A model generated the notes under the pieces. The model was given only the letters and a program-made list of their open reading frames with translations, searched no databases and was not told the DNA's origin. From assembly GCF_002157355.1 (NCBI RefSeq), contig NZ_LYMK01000046.1, forward strand, positions 1 through 53,884: a DNA stretch of 53,884 nt, in the 5' to 3' direction. This DNA comes from Variovorax sp. JS1663 (GTDB lineage: Bacteria; Pseudomonadota; Gammaproteobacteria; Burkholderiales; Burkholderiaceae_C). The position numbers and the translations under genes are program-made. This document shows, piece by piece, positions 35,492-44,245 of the stretch. Positions within the stretch are counted from its first letter, which is position 1, and every line of letters begins with the position of its first letter.

Positions 35492-36100
35492 TCAGGGCTT
35501 GCGCATGTCCCATTCGCGCGCGACGTCGTCGCTGCTCTTGGCCGGGCGGAAGTAGCGCGCGGGGTTGCGCTTCCAGTCGGCGCGCAGCACGCGTTCGGCG
35601 AACTGCTGGATCTCGCCCAGCGACGCGTCCACCGGGCGCTCGCGCTCGCGTCCGTCGGTCGTCACCTCGCGCACCTGCCCGCCCTGGAACTGCACGCGCA
35701 TCACCAACGGCTTGGCCACGGGGTAGTAGCAGCGCTGGCCGCTGTAGACGCCCGTGATCTGCTCCCCGGAGGCCAGCACGATGTCGTATTCGAGAAGGTT
35801 CGACTTGGCGTTGTTGCCCGGGCCGTAGCGGCAGCGCGCCACGACCTGGGAGATCTCCTGCAGCCATCGGCGCGCCTGCTCGCCCGCCTGCGGCAGCAGG
35901 CCAGGCCGCAGCGCTGGATCCATCGCGGCGATCTCGCGCGCGATCGCGCCGTTGATCAGTTCCACCAGCTTCGGGCTGGGTGTGTCGCCGGGCTGCTCGG
36001 GCGTGCGGCCGGTGCAGGCGGACAGATAGGCAGCGAGCGAAGCCAGGATCATGATGTGGACCTTGCCGTTCAGCATGGGAGATCGAAGCATGGCAGCCAT
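35492..36100 (-). CDS. Putative lipoprotein of unknown function
   Basis: This protein of up to 202 residues has a signal sequence ending in a lipobox-like ILASLAAYLSAC. The mature part shows VELINGAIAREIAAMDPALR, CRYGPGNNAKSNLLEYDIVL, ASGEQITGVYSGQRCYYPV and RADWKRNPARYFRP. Three in-frame ATGs (36100, 36076, 36052) are possible and none has a clear SD; I list the longest. It is the only minus-strand gene between the tip cassette and tagH, convergent with the former and divergent from the latter. A periplasmic or outer-membrane role in self-protection is possible, since lipoproteins often act as T6SS immunity proteins. I do not recognise the family. Confidence 0.7.
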   Translation of the reverse strand: MAAMLRSPMLNGKVHIMILASLAAYLSACTGRTPEQPGDTPSPKLVELINGAIAREIAAMDPALRPGLLPQAGEQARRWLQEISQVVARCRYGPGNNAKSNLLEYDIVLASGEQITGVYSGQRCYYPVAKPLVMRVQFQGGQVREVTTDGRERERPVDASLGEIQQFAERVLRADWKRNPARYFRPAKSSDDVAREWDMRKP

Positions 36101-36157
36101 TAGACGATCGATCGGGGGCCGTTCTCAAGCACGGCCCGGCATGCAGGGAGGTATTTC

Positions 36158-37783
36158 GTGATCCGCATCGCCGTCGTTTCGCTCCAGGGCGCGCCGGCGC
36201 CGCGCACGCTGGCCGCGCAGTTCGGCGCCGATGGTGGGACCATCGGGCGTGCGGCCACCAATGCGCTGGTGCTCGACGACCCCGAGCGCACCGTGTCGCG
36301 CGTGCATGCGCAGGTGCTGTGCCGCGATGGCCGCTTTTTCATCATCGATCGCGGCAGCAATCCGATGCTGTGCAACGGGCGCCCGCTGGGCGCGGGACAG
36401 GAGGCCGCGCTGTCGCAAGGCGACCGGCTGGTGATCGGCGGGTTCGAGCTTGCGGTGGAGATGGCGTCGTCGCAGCCGGTGGCGGCTGCGCAGGCGCCGG
36501 CACCGGTCCGTCCAGCCGCGGCGCTGCCGACCGACGACGATCCCTTCGCCGACCTGCTGGCCGGGCTCGGGCCGCCCGGGCCGGCTTCGTCGCCGGCCGC
36601 GCCTGCGCCATCGTCGGCCTCGGCCGGGCCCTTCGCCGATCCGCTCGGTGCCGGCGGCGGCGTTTCAGCATCGGCCGACGATCCTTTCGCGGATCTGCTG
36701 GGCCCCGCGCCTGCGCCTGCGCGCGCAGCGAGGGGCCCGGCGCCGGCGCAAGGCTTGCCGCTGGATGACTTCTCGGACCTCGGCCTCGCGCCGCCGTCGT
36801 CCCGGGCGCGCGGTATCGACGAGCTCTTCGGCACCGGTGCGGGCGGCGGCGGCGATCCGCTCGCGATGTCGCCGCTGGCCGATCCGCTGCACCAGCCCAA
36901 CACCGCCTCGGCATCCGATCCGCTGGCGGCTTTCCAGAGCGTGCAGGCGCCGGCAGCGGCGCCGCGCGGCGACCACCTGCAGATCGGCCAGTTCGCCTAT
37001 GCACCGCCGCGCGAGGCGGTGCCGCCGCCGGCTGCGCCGAAGTTCGACGACATGACGGGCGAGCCGTTGCGCGCTTCGACGGAGCCGCAGCGGGCTGCGC
37101 TGGCGGCGTCGGTGTCCGCGCCCGGGGCCGCGCCCGTGTCGGTCTCCGTGTCCGTGTCTGCGCCGGTCTCCGCACCTGCCCCTGGCCCGGCACCCGACGC
37201 GCTGCTCGCCGCCTTTCTGCGCGGCCTCGGCAGTACGCACCAGGCGCCGTCGCAGCTCACGCCGGAGCTCATGGAGCGCATCGGCGTGCTGCTGCGATCG
37301 TCCACGGAGGGCACGCTCCAATTGCTGCTGGCGCGCCAGACGCTCAAGCGCGAGGTGCGTGCCGAGGTCACGATGATCGCGGCCCAGGCCAACAACCCGC
37401 TCAAGTTCTCGCCGACGGCGGAGGTGGCGCTCGCGCATCTGCTCGGCCCCGGCATGCGCGGCTTCATGCCGGCCGAGGCGGCCATGCGCGACGCCTTCGA
37501 CGACCTGCGCGCACACGAGTTCGGCGTCATGGTCGGCATGCGCGCGGCGCTGGCGCACGTGATCGAGCGCTTCGCGCCTGCGGAACTTGAAAAGAAGATC
37601 GCGGCCAGGTCGGCGCTCGACAGCCTGTTCGCGGCCAACCGCAAGGCCAAGCTGTGGGATCAGTTCACTGCGCTGTACGCCGGCATCGCCAGCGAAGCGG
37701 AGGACGACTTCCATGCGCTGTTCGGCAAGGCCTTCCTGCAGGCCTACGAAGAGCAGATGCAGCGGCTGAAGTCCGGAAACTGA
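36158..37783 (+). CDS. tagH: T6SS FHA-domain protein TagH
   Basis: This 541-residue protein starts at a GTG (36158) with GGGAGG upstream. Residues about 1-95 form an FHA phosphothreonine-binding domain (GTIGRAATNALVLDDPERTV, SRVHAQVLCRDG, GSNPMLCNGRPL). A low-complexity Ala/Pro/Asp linker of about 240 residues follows with repeated DPFADLL motifs. The C-terminal TagH domain shows LLAAFLRGLG, LMERIGVLLRSSTEGTLQLL, NNPLKFSPTAEVALAHLL and a final FGKAFLQAYEEQM. TagH is the switch phosphorylated by the PpkA-type kinase and dephosphorylated by PppA, which is the next gene. Confidence 0.93.
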   Translation: MIRIAVVSLQGAPAPRTLAAQFGADGGTIGRAATNALVLDDPERTVSRVHAQVLCRDGRFFIIDRGSNPMLCNGRPLGAGQEAALSQGDRLVIGGFELAVEMASSQPVAAAQAPAPVRPAAALPTDDDPFADLLAGLGPPGPASSPAAPAPSSASAGPFADPLGAGGGVSASADDPFADLLGPAPAPARAARGPAPAQGLPLDDFSDLGLAPPSSRARGIDELFGTGAGGGGDPLAMSPLADPLHQPNTASASDPLAAFQSVQAPAAAPRGDHLQIGQFAYAPPREAVPPPAAPKFDDMTGEPLRASTEPQRAALAASVSAPGAAPVSVSVSVSAPVSAPAPGPAPDALLAAFLRGLGSTHQAPSQLTPELMERIGVLLRSSTEGTLQLLLARQTLKREVRAEVTMIAAQANNPLKFSPTAEVALAHLLGPGMRGFMPAEAAMRDAFDDLRAHEFGVMVGMRAALAHVIERFAPAELEKKIAARSALDSLFAANRKAKLWDQFTALYAGIASEAEDDFHALFGKAFLQAYEEQMQRLKSGN

Positions 37784-37811
37784 CCGGCCTGCAACAACGG
37801 GGGAGAGGAAC

Positions 37812-38576
37812 GTGGAAATAGAGATCGTCACCTTGTCCAGGCAGGGCGGCCGCAGTTACAACGAAGATGTCTTCGGGCAATGGAACGACGGCCATTTCGT
37901 CGCCTGCCTGGTGGCCGACGGCGCTGGCGGGCACGGCGGCGGCGACGTGGCCGCGGCCATCGTCCGCAGCAGCCTGCTGGAGGGATTCGCGGCCCAGCCC
38001 GGGCTCGACGCCGGGCTGCTGCGCGGGTTGATGGAGCGCGCCAATCGCGCGATCGTGGCGCGCCAGGCCGAGGGCGGCAAGCTGGCGGCCATGCGCTCGA
38101 CGGCGGTGCTGGCGGCGATCGATCTGCACGCGCACCGGATCGCATGGGTCCACAGCGGCGACAGCCGTGCCTACCTGTTCCGCGGCGGCGCACTGGTGAC
38201 GCGCACCGTCGACCACAGCCTGGTCCAGCAGATGGTGGCCGGCGGCATGCTGGACGAGGAGGGGGCGCGGGTCCATCCGCAGCGCAACATGCTCCTGTCG
38301 GCCCTGGGTTCCGAGCAGGAGCCTCCGGAGATCACGGTCTCGGCGCCCATGCCGCTGGCGGTGGGCGACGTGTTGCTGCTGTGCAGCGACGGCATCTGGG
38401 AGCCGCTGGGCGACGAGGTCCTGCGGGAGACGCTGCAGGCGTCGCAGAGCCCCAGCCAGTGGGTCGAGCAGCTCGACGCGCAGGTCAAGGCCCGCGCCAA
38501 GCCGGGTCACGACAACTACACGGCGCTGGCGCTGTGGGCGCGCGAGGAAGACGAAACGACGCGGCCGATGCCCTGA
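37812..38576 (+). CDS. pppA: T6SS PP2C-type phosphatase PppA
   Basis: This 254-residue protein begins at a GTG (37812) with GGGAGAGG upstream. PP2C motifs are intact: GRSYNEDVFGQW, LVADGAGGHGGGDVAA, VHSGDSRAYLF, VDHSLVQQMV, LLLCSDGIWEPLG and GHDNYTALAL. The Asp residues bind two metal ions. It should dephosphorylate TagH and turn the T6SS off. It lies 28 bp after tagH and is convergent with hcp. Its stop touches the A-run of the terminator serving hcp. Confidence 0.94.
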   Translation: MEIEIVTLSRQGGRSYNEDVFGQWNDGHFVACLVADGAGGHGGGDVAAAIVRSSLLEGFAAQPGLDAGLLRGLMERANRAIVARQAEGGKLAAMRSTAVLAAIDLHAHRIAWVHSGDSRAYLFRGGALVTRTVDHSLVQQMVAGGMLDEEGARVHPQRNMLLSALGSEQEPPEITVSAPMPLAVGDVLLLCSDGIWEPLGDEVLRETLQASQSPSQWVEQLDAQVKARAKPGHDNYTALALWAREEDETTRPMP

Positions 38577-38614
38577 AGAAAAAAGCGCCGACGACCTCCA
38601 AAGTCGTCGGCGCT
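38577..38614 (-). terminator. Rho-independent terminator of the tssABC-hcp operon
   Basis: AGCGCCGACGAC (38584-38595) pairs with GTCGTCGGCGCT (38603-38614) around a seven-base loop, a perfect 12-bp stem. The A-run at 38579-38584 gives a U-run on the minus-strand transcript, so it ends transcription coming from hcp. Reading plus it lacks a U-run, but the stem may still protect the pppA message. Confidence 0.9.
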
Positions 38615-38657
38615 CCGAAACCTGCTTTGCCAAGCGCAGCGAAGGCCGCTGGTGTCG

Positions 38658-38671
38658 CCCCCTTGAGGGGG
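38658..38671. repeat. Short CCCCC-TTGA-GGGGG palindrome
   Basis: CCCCC (38658-38662), TTGA, GGGGG (38667-38671) lies between the terminator and the hcp stop. A related CCCCCTTGAGCC motif reads on the minus strand near 50187-50198. Short palindromes of this kind are repeated between genes in related genomes. Confidence 0.5.
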
Positions 38672-38710
38672 GGAGGCGGCTACACGAAGTAAGCAGGCAA
38701 CGGGGGTGGG

Positions 38711-39196
38711 TTACCCATACGCGACGTTTTCCGCGATGTTCCACGCGGCGGTCTTCACCCCTTCGCCGCCGCCCTTTTTCGTCTGCGGGTCGTACTCGAA
38801 CTTCACCTTGGCGAAGTTGAGCGTGACGTTCTCGGTCAGGCGGTCCTCGCCGCCGCTGCCGCCGGTGCTGATGCTGGTCACGATCAGGTCTTCCATCGTG
38901 ATCTTGATGTACTCCAGCGGATCGTCGCCGGCCTTGCGGACCACCAGCGTGGCCTTGTCGTAGTGGGTGCCCTTGCAGCAGGCCAGCAGCAGCGCGTGCG
39001 AGGCCGAGTCCACGTACTTGGTGAAGGACAGGTCCTGGACGTTCACCTTGCCGGCGCCGCCGCCTTGGCCGATGTGCGTGGTGCCGCTCTGCGACGCGCC
39101 CCAGCTCCAGGCCAGGACGTCGATGTCTTTCTTGTGCTTGGAATCGACCGACTCGCCGTCGACGGCACCGATCTTGATGAACATGTCTACTGCCAT
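38711..39196 (-). CDS. hcp: T6SS tube protein Hcp
   Basis: This 161-residue protein is a standard Hcp: MAVDMFIKIGAVDGES, IDVLAWSWGASQSG, VNVQDLSFTKYVDSASHALL, ATLVVRKAG, YIKITMEDLIVTSISTGG and NVTLNFAKVKFEYDPQ. Hexameric rings stack into the inner tube and are secreted. I chose the ATG at 39196 (AAAGG about nine bases upstream) over the GTG three codons earlier. It is the last gene of the tssA-tssB-tssC-hcp operon, 116 bp after tssC, and followed by a strong terminator, which fits the high expression usual for hcp. Confidence 0.96.
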   Translation of the reverse strand: MAVDMFIKIGAVDGESVDSKHKKDIDVLAWSWGASQSGTTHIGQGGGAGKVNVQDLSFTKYVDSASHALLLACCKGTHYDKATLVVRKAGDDPLEYIKITMEDLIVTSISTGGSGGEDRLTENVTLNFAKVKFEYDPQTKKGGGEGVKTAAWNIAENVAYG

Positions 39197-39312
39197 GATG
39201 AACACCTTTCAGTTGGGGGTGGGTGAAGGATCCGGTGCTTGCCCGCCAACCTGCGGGGAAGCTGCCTGGAGAACGATGACGGGTCTCTGTTTTTCAACAG
39301 CCTCGGCGTGAC

Positions 39313-40806
39313 TTATTTCTTGCCGGAAGGCAGTTTCGAGACCAGTCGCAGGGACACGGTGAGCCCTTCCAGCTGGTAGTGGGGGCGCAGGAAGAACTTG
39401 GAGCTGTAGTAGCCCGGGTTGCCTTCCACCTCCTCGACCACCACTTCGGCCGCGGCCAGCGGCTTGCGCGCCTTGGTCTCTTCCGACGAGGTGGAGGGGT
39501 CGCCGTCGACGTAGTTGGTGATCCACTTGTTCAGCCAGCGCTCCATGTCGTCCTTTTCCTTGAAGCTGCCGATCTTGTCGCGCACGATGCACTTGAGGTA
39601 ATGCGCGAAGCGGTTGCAGGCGAACAGGTAGGGCAGGCGGGCCGCCAGGTTGGCGTTGGCGGTGGCGTCCGGATCGTCGTACTCGGCCGGCTTGTGCAGC
39701 GACTGCGCCCCGATGAAGGCGGCGAAGTCGGAGTTCTTGCGGTGGATGAGCGAGAGCAAGCCCGCCTTGGACAGCTCGGCCTCGCGCCGGTCGCTGATCG
39801 CGATCTCCGTCGGGCACTTCTGGTCGACGCCGCCGTCGTCGCTCGGGAAGGTGTGCAGCGGCAGGTTTTCGACCGCGCCGCCCGATTCGATGCCGCGGAT
39901 GCGCGAGCCCCAGCCGTACAGCTTGTAGGAGCGATTGATGTTGGTGGCCATCGCATACGCGGCATTGGCCCATGCGTACTTGCTGTGGTCGGCGCCGGAG
40001 ACGTCTTCCTCGAAGTCGAATTCCTCCACCGGGTTGGTCTTGGCGCCGTAGGGCGTGCGGGCCAGGAAGCGCGGCATGCACAGGCCGATGTACTTCGAGT
40101 CGTCGGACTCGCGCAGGCTGCGCCAGCCGGCGTATTCGGGCGTGGAGAAGATCTTGGTCAGGTCGCGCGGGTTGGCGAGCTCCTGCCACGACTCCATCTG
40201 CATCAGGTTCGAGCTGGCGCCGGTGATGAAGGGGGCGTGTGCCGAGGCGGCGATCTTGGCCATCTCCCCGAGCAGCTCCACGTCGGGTGGGCTCTGGTCG
40301 AAGTGGTAGTCGCCCACGATGGCGCCGAAGGGCTCGCCGCCGAACTGGCCGTATTCCTGCTCGTAGACCTTCTTGAACATCGGGCTCTGGTCCCAGGCCG
40401 CGCCCTTGAACTTCTTCAGCGTCTTGTGCAGCTCCTTCTTGGAGACGTCCATCACGCGGATCTTGAGGTTCTCGTCCGTCTCGGTGTTGTTCACCATGTA
40501 GTGCAGGCCGCGCCAGGCGCTCTCCAGCTGCTGGAACTCGGCGTTGTGCAGGATCTTGTTGACCTGCTCGGTGAGCTTGCGGTCGATCGCGGCGATCATC
40601 GCCTGGATCGACTGGGTCACGTCCTTGCCGATGACCTGGGTGTTGGCCAGCGCCTGCTGCGCCAGCGTGAGAACCGCCGCTTCGACGGCGCTCTTGGCTT
40701 CGTCGCTGCGGGGTTTGAACTCCTTCTGCAGGAGCGATGCGAAGTCGCTTCCTTCGTAGGCGACGTCCTTCAGTGCGCTCTGCTGGTCGAGTGCTTCGGT
40801 GGCCAT
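39313..40806 (-). CDS. tssC: T6SS sheath large subunit TssC (VipB)
   Basis: This 497-residue protein has the TssC signatures: AAIDRKLTEQVNKILHNAEF, LESAWRGLHYMVNNTETDEN, GEPFGAIVGDYHFD, PFITGASSNLMQMESW, FLARTPYGAKTNPVEEF and YLKCIVRDKIGSF. With TssB it builds the contractile sheath around the Hcp tube. The ATG at 40806 has GAGGAG upstream on the minus strand. It follows tssB by 34 bp. Length and C-terminus (LRPHYQLEGLTVSLRLVSKL) are normal. Confidence 0.97.
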   Translation of the reverse strand: MATEALDQQSALKDVAYEGSDFASLLQKEFKPRSDEAKSAVEAAVLTLAQQALANTQVIGKDVTQSIQAMIAAIDRKLTEQVNKILHNAEFQQLESAWRGLHYMVNNTETDENLKIRVMDVSKKELHKTLKKFKGAAWDQSPMFKKVYEQEYGQFGGEPFGAIVGDYHFDQSPPDVELLGEMAKIAASAHAPFITGASSNLMQMESWQELANPRDLTKIFSTPEYAGWRSLRESDDSKYIGLCMPRFLARTPYGAKTNPVEEFDFEEDVSGADHSKYAWANAAYAMATNINRSYKLYGWGSRIRGIESGGAVENLPLHTFPSDDGGVDQKCPTEIAISDRREAELSKAGLLSLIHRKNSDFAAFIGAQSLHKPAEYDDPDATANANLAARLPYLFACNRFAHYLKCIVRDKIGSFKEKDDMERWLNKWITNYVDGDPSTSSEETKARKPLAAAEVVVEEVEGNPGYYSSKFFLRPHYQLEGLTVSLRLVSKLPSGKK

Positions 40807-40840
40807 GGTGCTATCTCCTCGTGTTCGGATGGGGCAGGCT

Positions 40841-41359
40841 TCAGGCGGCCGGCGCGTTGCCTTCCTCGGCCGGCTTGGCGCTGGCGGCGAGGGTCTTCAG
40901 CAGCTCGGGGTTGTCGAGCACCTTGGCCAGCAGTTCCTCGGCGCCGCCCTTGCCGTCCATGTAGGTCACCAGGTTCGAGAGCTGGTTGCGCGCCTCCAGC
41001 AGCTTGTTGAGCGCGTCGACCTTGCGGGCCACGGCGGCGGGCGAGAAGTCGTCCATGTTCTCGAAGGTGATGTCGACCTTGAGTTCGCCCTCGCCGGTGA
41101 GCGTGTTGGGCACCGAGAAAGCGGCGCGGGGCTTCATGGCCTTCATGCGCGAATCGAAGTTGTCGACGTCGAACTCCAGGAACTTGCGGTCGGCCACCGG
41201 CGCCAGCGGATCGGCCGGCTTGCCCGAGAGGTCGGCCAGCACGCCCATCACGAAAGGCAGCTGCACCTTCTTCTCCGCGCCGTACAGCTCCACGTCGTAT
41301 TCGATCTGGACCCGTGGCGCCCGATTGCGGGCAATGAACTTCTGGCTGCTCTTGGACAT
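40841..41359 (-). CDS. tssB: T6SS sheath small subunit TssB (VipA)
   Basis: This 172-residue protein opens MSKSSQKFIARNRAPRVQIE and shows VQLPFVMGVLADLSG, FLEFDVDNFDSRMKAM, VDITFENMDDFSPAAVARKV and LDNPELLKTLAAS, all typical of TssB. It pairs with TssC in the sheath and its helical region is the target of TssH. The ATG at 41359 is preceded by AAGGAG. It follows tssA by 64 bp in the same operon. Confidence 0.97.
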   Translation of the reverse strand: MSKSSQKFIARNRAPRVQIEYDVELYGAEKKVQLPFVMGVLADLSGKPADPLAPVADRKFLEFDVDNFDSRMKAMKPRAAFSVPNTLTGEGELKVDITFENMDDFSPAAVARKVDALNKLLEARNQLSNLVTYMDGKGGAEELLAKVLDNPELLKTLAASAKPAEEGNAPAA

Positions 41360-41423
41360 GAAAGAACTCCTTGCGGGGTGGAATGTCGATGGATGCGGGC
41401 GTGCGGCGGGATCGGCAGAGGCC

Positions 41424-42464
41424 TCACTCGCTGGACGCCTGCCTGCCGGTCACGGTCTCGATGGTGTCGAGCGCGTTCGGTGCGAGGTCGGCCATGATCT
41501 CGAGGAAGCTCACGCCGATCAGCTTCTTGGCGCGCGCGATCAGGAGAGGCGCCGGGTTGCCGGGCTCGGATTGCTCCAGGTAGCGGATCACGCGGTCCAG
41601 CGTCTGCAGCACGTCCTGCCGGCTGCGCAGCTCGCCGGGAGCGGCCGCGCGCGCAGGTGCGCCGCCGGGGGCTGCGCCGTCGGCGCCTTCCGATTCCCCG
41701 GCCAGGTCCCCGGCGGGATCGGGGGCACCGACGACCGCCGCGCAGGCCTTTTGGACGATCTGGCCGACGCTGCGCAGGCGCGACAGGTCGACGCCATTGA
41801 TGCGCCCGCTGCGCTCGTCGAGCAGCCGCTGCAGGGCGGCGACCCGGTCCGGCACCTCCATGGCGGCCCGGAGCAGTTCGGGGTTCTCGGCATGGATCGC
41901 CTCGAGGCCGCCCTGGATCTGGGACAAGGACAACGTCGCCTCGCCGCCCAGCGGCGCCATCGCGTTGTAGGCGATGGCGATGTCGCGCACCCGGATCGGC
42001 CCGATGCCGCGTGCCACGCCCAGCGGCGCGTCGTGCAGGTCGCGCAGCACCATGCCTTCGTCGGCCAGCGGCGCGAGCGCGTTCAGGCGCATGGTCGGGT
42101 CGTTGTCGTCGTCGGCATCCAGCTTTGGATGTATGCCGTCCCAGTACTGGTCGAGCAGGCCTGACAGCAGGCGCAGGCCGAAAAGGAAGCCGTTCAGGCC
42201 CTGCATCCTCGTGCCGGCGCGCAGCAGCAGCACGGCGGCGCGTACGTCCTTGCTGCGGGTGAGCAGGGCCTGGGCCTGCTCGCTGACCTCGCGCCACTCG
42301 GGCTCGACGGCGGGAATGACGGTGTCGCCGAACTGCTGCTCGGCCTTGCCCTGCGCGGCCGTCTCCAGCGCGGTGAAGGCAGGGTCGTACTCCAGGTCAT
42401 CGCCGCACGGCGAGGCCTCGCTGACGGGCGCTTGCAGTGCATCGACGAGTTCGGGTGTCAGCAT
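41424..42464 (-). CDS. tssA: T6SS cap/initiator protein TssA (ImpA)
   Basis: This protein of 346 residues has the ImpA-N domain (LQAPVSEASPCGDDLEYDPA, EPEWREVSEQAQALLTRSKD, LSGLLDQYWDGIHPKLD, RLNALAPLADEG). A short variable region and a C-terminal domain follow (RSRQDVLQTLDRVIRYLEQS, PLLIARAKKLIGVSFLEIM). TssA starts sheath-tube assembly and caps the distal end. I chose ATG 42464 by alignment with the usual start; the frame also has an ATG at 42506 with GAGG close upstream, which would add 14 residues. It is the first gene of the tssABC-hcp operon, behind a likely promoter at 42551-42579. Confidence 0.94.
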   Translation of the reverse strand: MLTPELVDALQAPVSEASPCGDDLEYDPAFTALETAAQGKAEQQFGDTVIPAVEPEWREVSEQAQALLTRSKDVRAAVLLLRAGTRMQGLNGFLFGLRLLSGLLDQYWDGIHPKLDADDDNDPTMRLNALAPLADEGMVLRDLHDAPLGVARGIGPIRVRDIAIAYNAMAPLGGEATLSLSQIQGGLEAIHAENPELLRAAMEVPDRVAALQRLLDERSGRINGVDLSRLRSVGQIVQKACAAVVGAPDPAGDLAGESEGADGAAPGGAPARAAAPGELRSRQDVLQTLDRVIRYLEQSEPGNPAPLLIARAKKLIGVSFLEIMADLAPNALDTIETVTGRQASSE

Positions 42465-42550
42465 GTGGCTGTTCGAATGGATAGGGGTCTGCCGGCGCGG
42501 GTGCATGACCTCTGCCCTCCGGCCGATTCATCTGTCGGCAGACGCTGGTG

Positions 42551-42579
42551 ATAATCAAAGATGCCCTCAGACGGGTCAA
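42551..42579 (-). promoter_or_regulatory. Likely sigma-70 promoter of the tssABC-hcp operon
   Basis: On the minus strand TTGACC (42579-42574) and GATTAT (42556-42551) are separated by 17 bases. The -35 matches consensus at five of six positions, the -10 at four of six. Transcription would begin near 42544, 38 to 80 bases before the tssA start options. It lies in the divergent tssA-tssJ gap. Confidence 0.5.
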
Positions 42580-42597
42580 TGCAACGAAGGGAATAGC

Positions 42598-43128
42598 ATG
42601 AGCAAGCCCGGTACACGCCGTTCGCCCTATGGACGCCTTCGCAACGCGGGGCGCCGTCGCTTGCTGTCGGGCCTAGGGCTGCTGGCCGCCGGCCTGCTGG
42701 CCGCCGGTTGCGCGAAGCCGCCGCCGCCTCCTCCGCCGCCCGTCACCACGCCGGTGGCCATGACGCTGGTGGCCGGCGCCGATGCCAACCCCGACGCCCG
42801 CGGCCGGGCCTCCCCGCTCACCGTGCGCGTCTATGCGCTCAAGACCAGCAGCGCCTTCGAGTCGGCCGACTTCTTCTCGCTCTTCGAGAAGGACCAGGCC
42901 ACGCTGGGCGCGGAGATGGCGCAGCGCGAGGAAGTGCTGTTGCGGCCCGGCGACAGCAAGAAGCTGGAGATGGTGCTGGCCGCCGACATCAAGGCGATCG
43001 GCGTGATGGCCGCCTACCGCGACCTCGAGCGCGCGCGCTGGCGCGAGGTGAAGCCGGTGGAGCCGGGGAAGCCCCTGGTGCTGACCACGAGTTTCGGCGC
43101 TCGGCAGATCCGAATCGAAACCAAATAA
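42598..43128 (+). CDS. tssJ: T6SS outer-membrane lipoprotein TssJ
   Basis: This 176-residue protein starts at an ATG (42598) with AAGGGA upstream. The basic N-terminus is followed by a hydrophobic stretch and lipobox LLAAGC (Cys near 38), then a proline run (KPPPPPPPPV). The mature domain shows SPLTVRVYALKTSSAFESAD, FFSLFEKDQATLG and AYRDLERARWREVKPV, the TssJ fold. TssJ anchors TssM to the outer membrane. It is alone on the plus strand, divergent from tssA and convergent with the TssM-like gene nine bp away. Confidence 0.94.
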   Translation: MSKPGTRRSPYGRLRNAGRRRLLSGLGLLAAGLLAAGCAKPPPPPPPPVTTPVAMTLVAGADANPDARGRASPLTVRVYALKTSSAFESADFFSLFEKDQATLGAEMAQREEVLLRPGDSKKLEMVLAADIKAIGVMAAYRDLERARWREVKPVEPGKPLVLTTSFGARQIRIETK

Positions 43129-43137
43129 CCACGCGCC

Positions 43138-44223
43138 TCATCGTGCGAGGGGCTGGTCGGCCGGCAGGAAGCGCCGGAACAGGTCCTGGATGAACGCGGC
43201 CTCATCCTCCAGCGCCGGTGCCGCCACCAGGTAGAGGCCGCGCCAGCGCGCGTGCGCATGGCCCCCCGAAGGCCCGAAGAGATGCTGCGCGGTGATGCGA
43301 AGACCGGGCTGCAGCGTGCGCAACTGCTCGATGAAGACATGGATCGCCTGGCGACGCGCCGGCTCGGGCTCGCCGCGCAGCAGGCCCATGCGCAGGGCGT
43401 GCAGCCGCTGGATCAGCGGCTCGAATAGCATGTCGGACCGGCCTGCTGCCGCGATGCCGTCCGGCAGGCGATGGCCCAGGGCCTGGGCGCGCACCGGGGC
43501 AGGGAGGGCAGCGCGCAGCACCGCATAGCCCGGCAGCCGTTCCAGGCCTGTGACCAGCAGGTAGATGGGCAGGTGCAGCCGCAGCAGTTCGGCGGCTTCG
43601 TCGATGCGCTGCCGCAGGCGCTGGGCATCGGCGGCCAGGCGCTGGCCGTCGCCCAGCAGGGCCGCCGCGCTCATGCAGACCACGATGCCGTTGAGCGGCA
43701 GGCGCTCGCGCTGGTCGGCCAGGGCCAGGAGGGCGTGCAGCCAGAGGCCGCGCGATTGCGGCGTGGCCGGCTCGCGCATGGCGGCGGGGCCGGCCTCGAT
43801 CGCCACCATCGCCGGCAGCAGGTGCCAGCGCCAGAATGCGGGTTCTGCGCCCGCGTCCGGTGCCGGTGCCGGTGCGGGCGCTGCATCGCGCCGGGCGGCC
43901 GCCAGCAAGGCGGGCAGCCCGGCGTCCTCGCCGCCGATGAACAGCAGCCAGGGCAGGTCGTAGAGCGGCTGGTTCAGGCCGCGCAGGGCCGAGCTGCGCA
44001 GCAGCGTTTCGCGCATCTGCAGGGCCGCGGCCTGGGTGGCGGCGACAGCGCCCTGAAGCGCCGCGTCCGCTGGCAGCTCCAGCGCTTCGATGCGCCGCCG
44101 CAGCATGCGCCGCCGCGCCGAGTGCCGCGCACCCAGCATGAACCACCACAGCGCCAGCAGGCTTGCCATGCACAGCGCAAGCAGCAAGCCGTATTGGGTG
44201 GGCAGCGGGTGCGGCGTGTTCAT
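43138..44223 (-). CDS. Short degenerate TssM (IcmF)-like protein
   Basis: This 361-residue protein has one N-terminal transmembrane helix (residues about 11-31) and a domain that follows the IcmF NTPase order. DLPWLLFIGGEDAGLPALLA corresponds to the Walker A region of the true TssM (WYVFIGAPGAGKTTAL) but lacks the Lys-Thr. LNGIVVCMSAAALLGDG matches LNGVFLTVSVADLL, and LPIYLLVTGLERLPGY matches LPVYVLVTKSDLL. There is no large periplasmic domain. It cannot bind nucleotide in the usual way and is three times shorter than TssM. It lies 22 bp downstream of a TssL-like gene on the same strand, so the pair may form a secondary envelope subcomplex or regulate the main one. Confidence 0.7.
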   Translation of the reverse strand: MNTPHPLPTQYGLLLALCMASLLALWWFMLGARHSARRRMLRRRIEALELPADAALQGAVAATQAAALQMRETLLRSSALRGLNQPLYDLPWLLFIGGEDAGLPALLAAARRDAAPAPAPAPDAGAEPAFWRWHLLPAMVAIEAGPAAMREPATPQSRGLWLHALLALADQRERLPLNGIVVCMSAAALLGDGQRLAADAQRLRQRIDEAAELLRLHLPIYLLVTGLERLPGYAVLRAALPAPVRAQALGHRLPDGIAAAGRSDMLFEPLIQRLHALRMGLLRGEPEPARRQAIHVFIEQLRTLQPGLRITAQHLFGPSGGHAHARWRGLYLVAAPALEDEAAFIQDLFRRFLPADQPLAR

Positions 44224-44245
44224 GGCGGCCGCCGTCGGATGCGGC

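Noticed and set aside
39209..40189. A 326-codon minus-strand frame between hcp and tssC
   Set aside because: It is tssC read in another frame. The tssC frame has all family motifs and a good SD.
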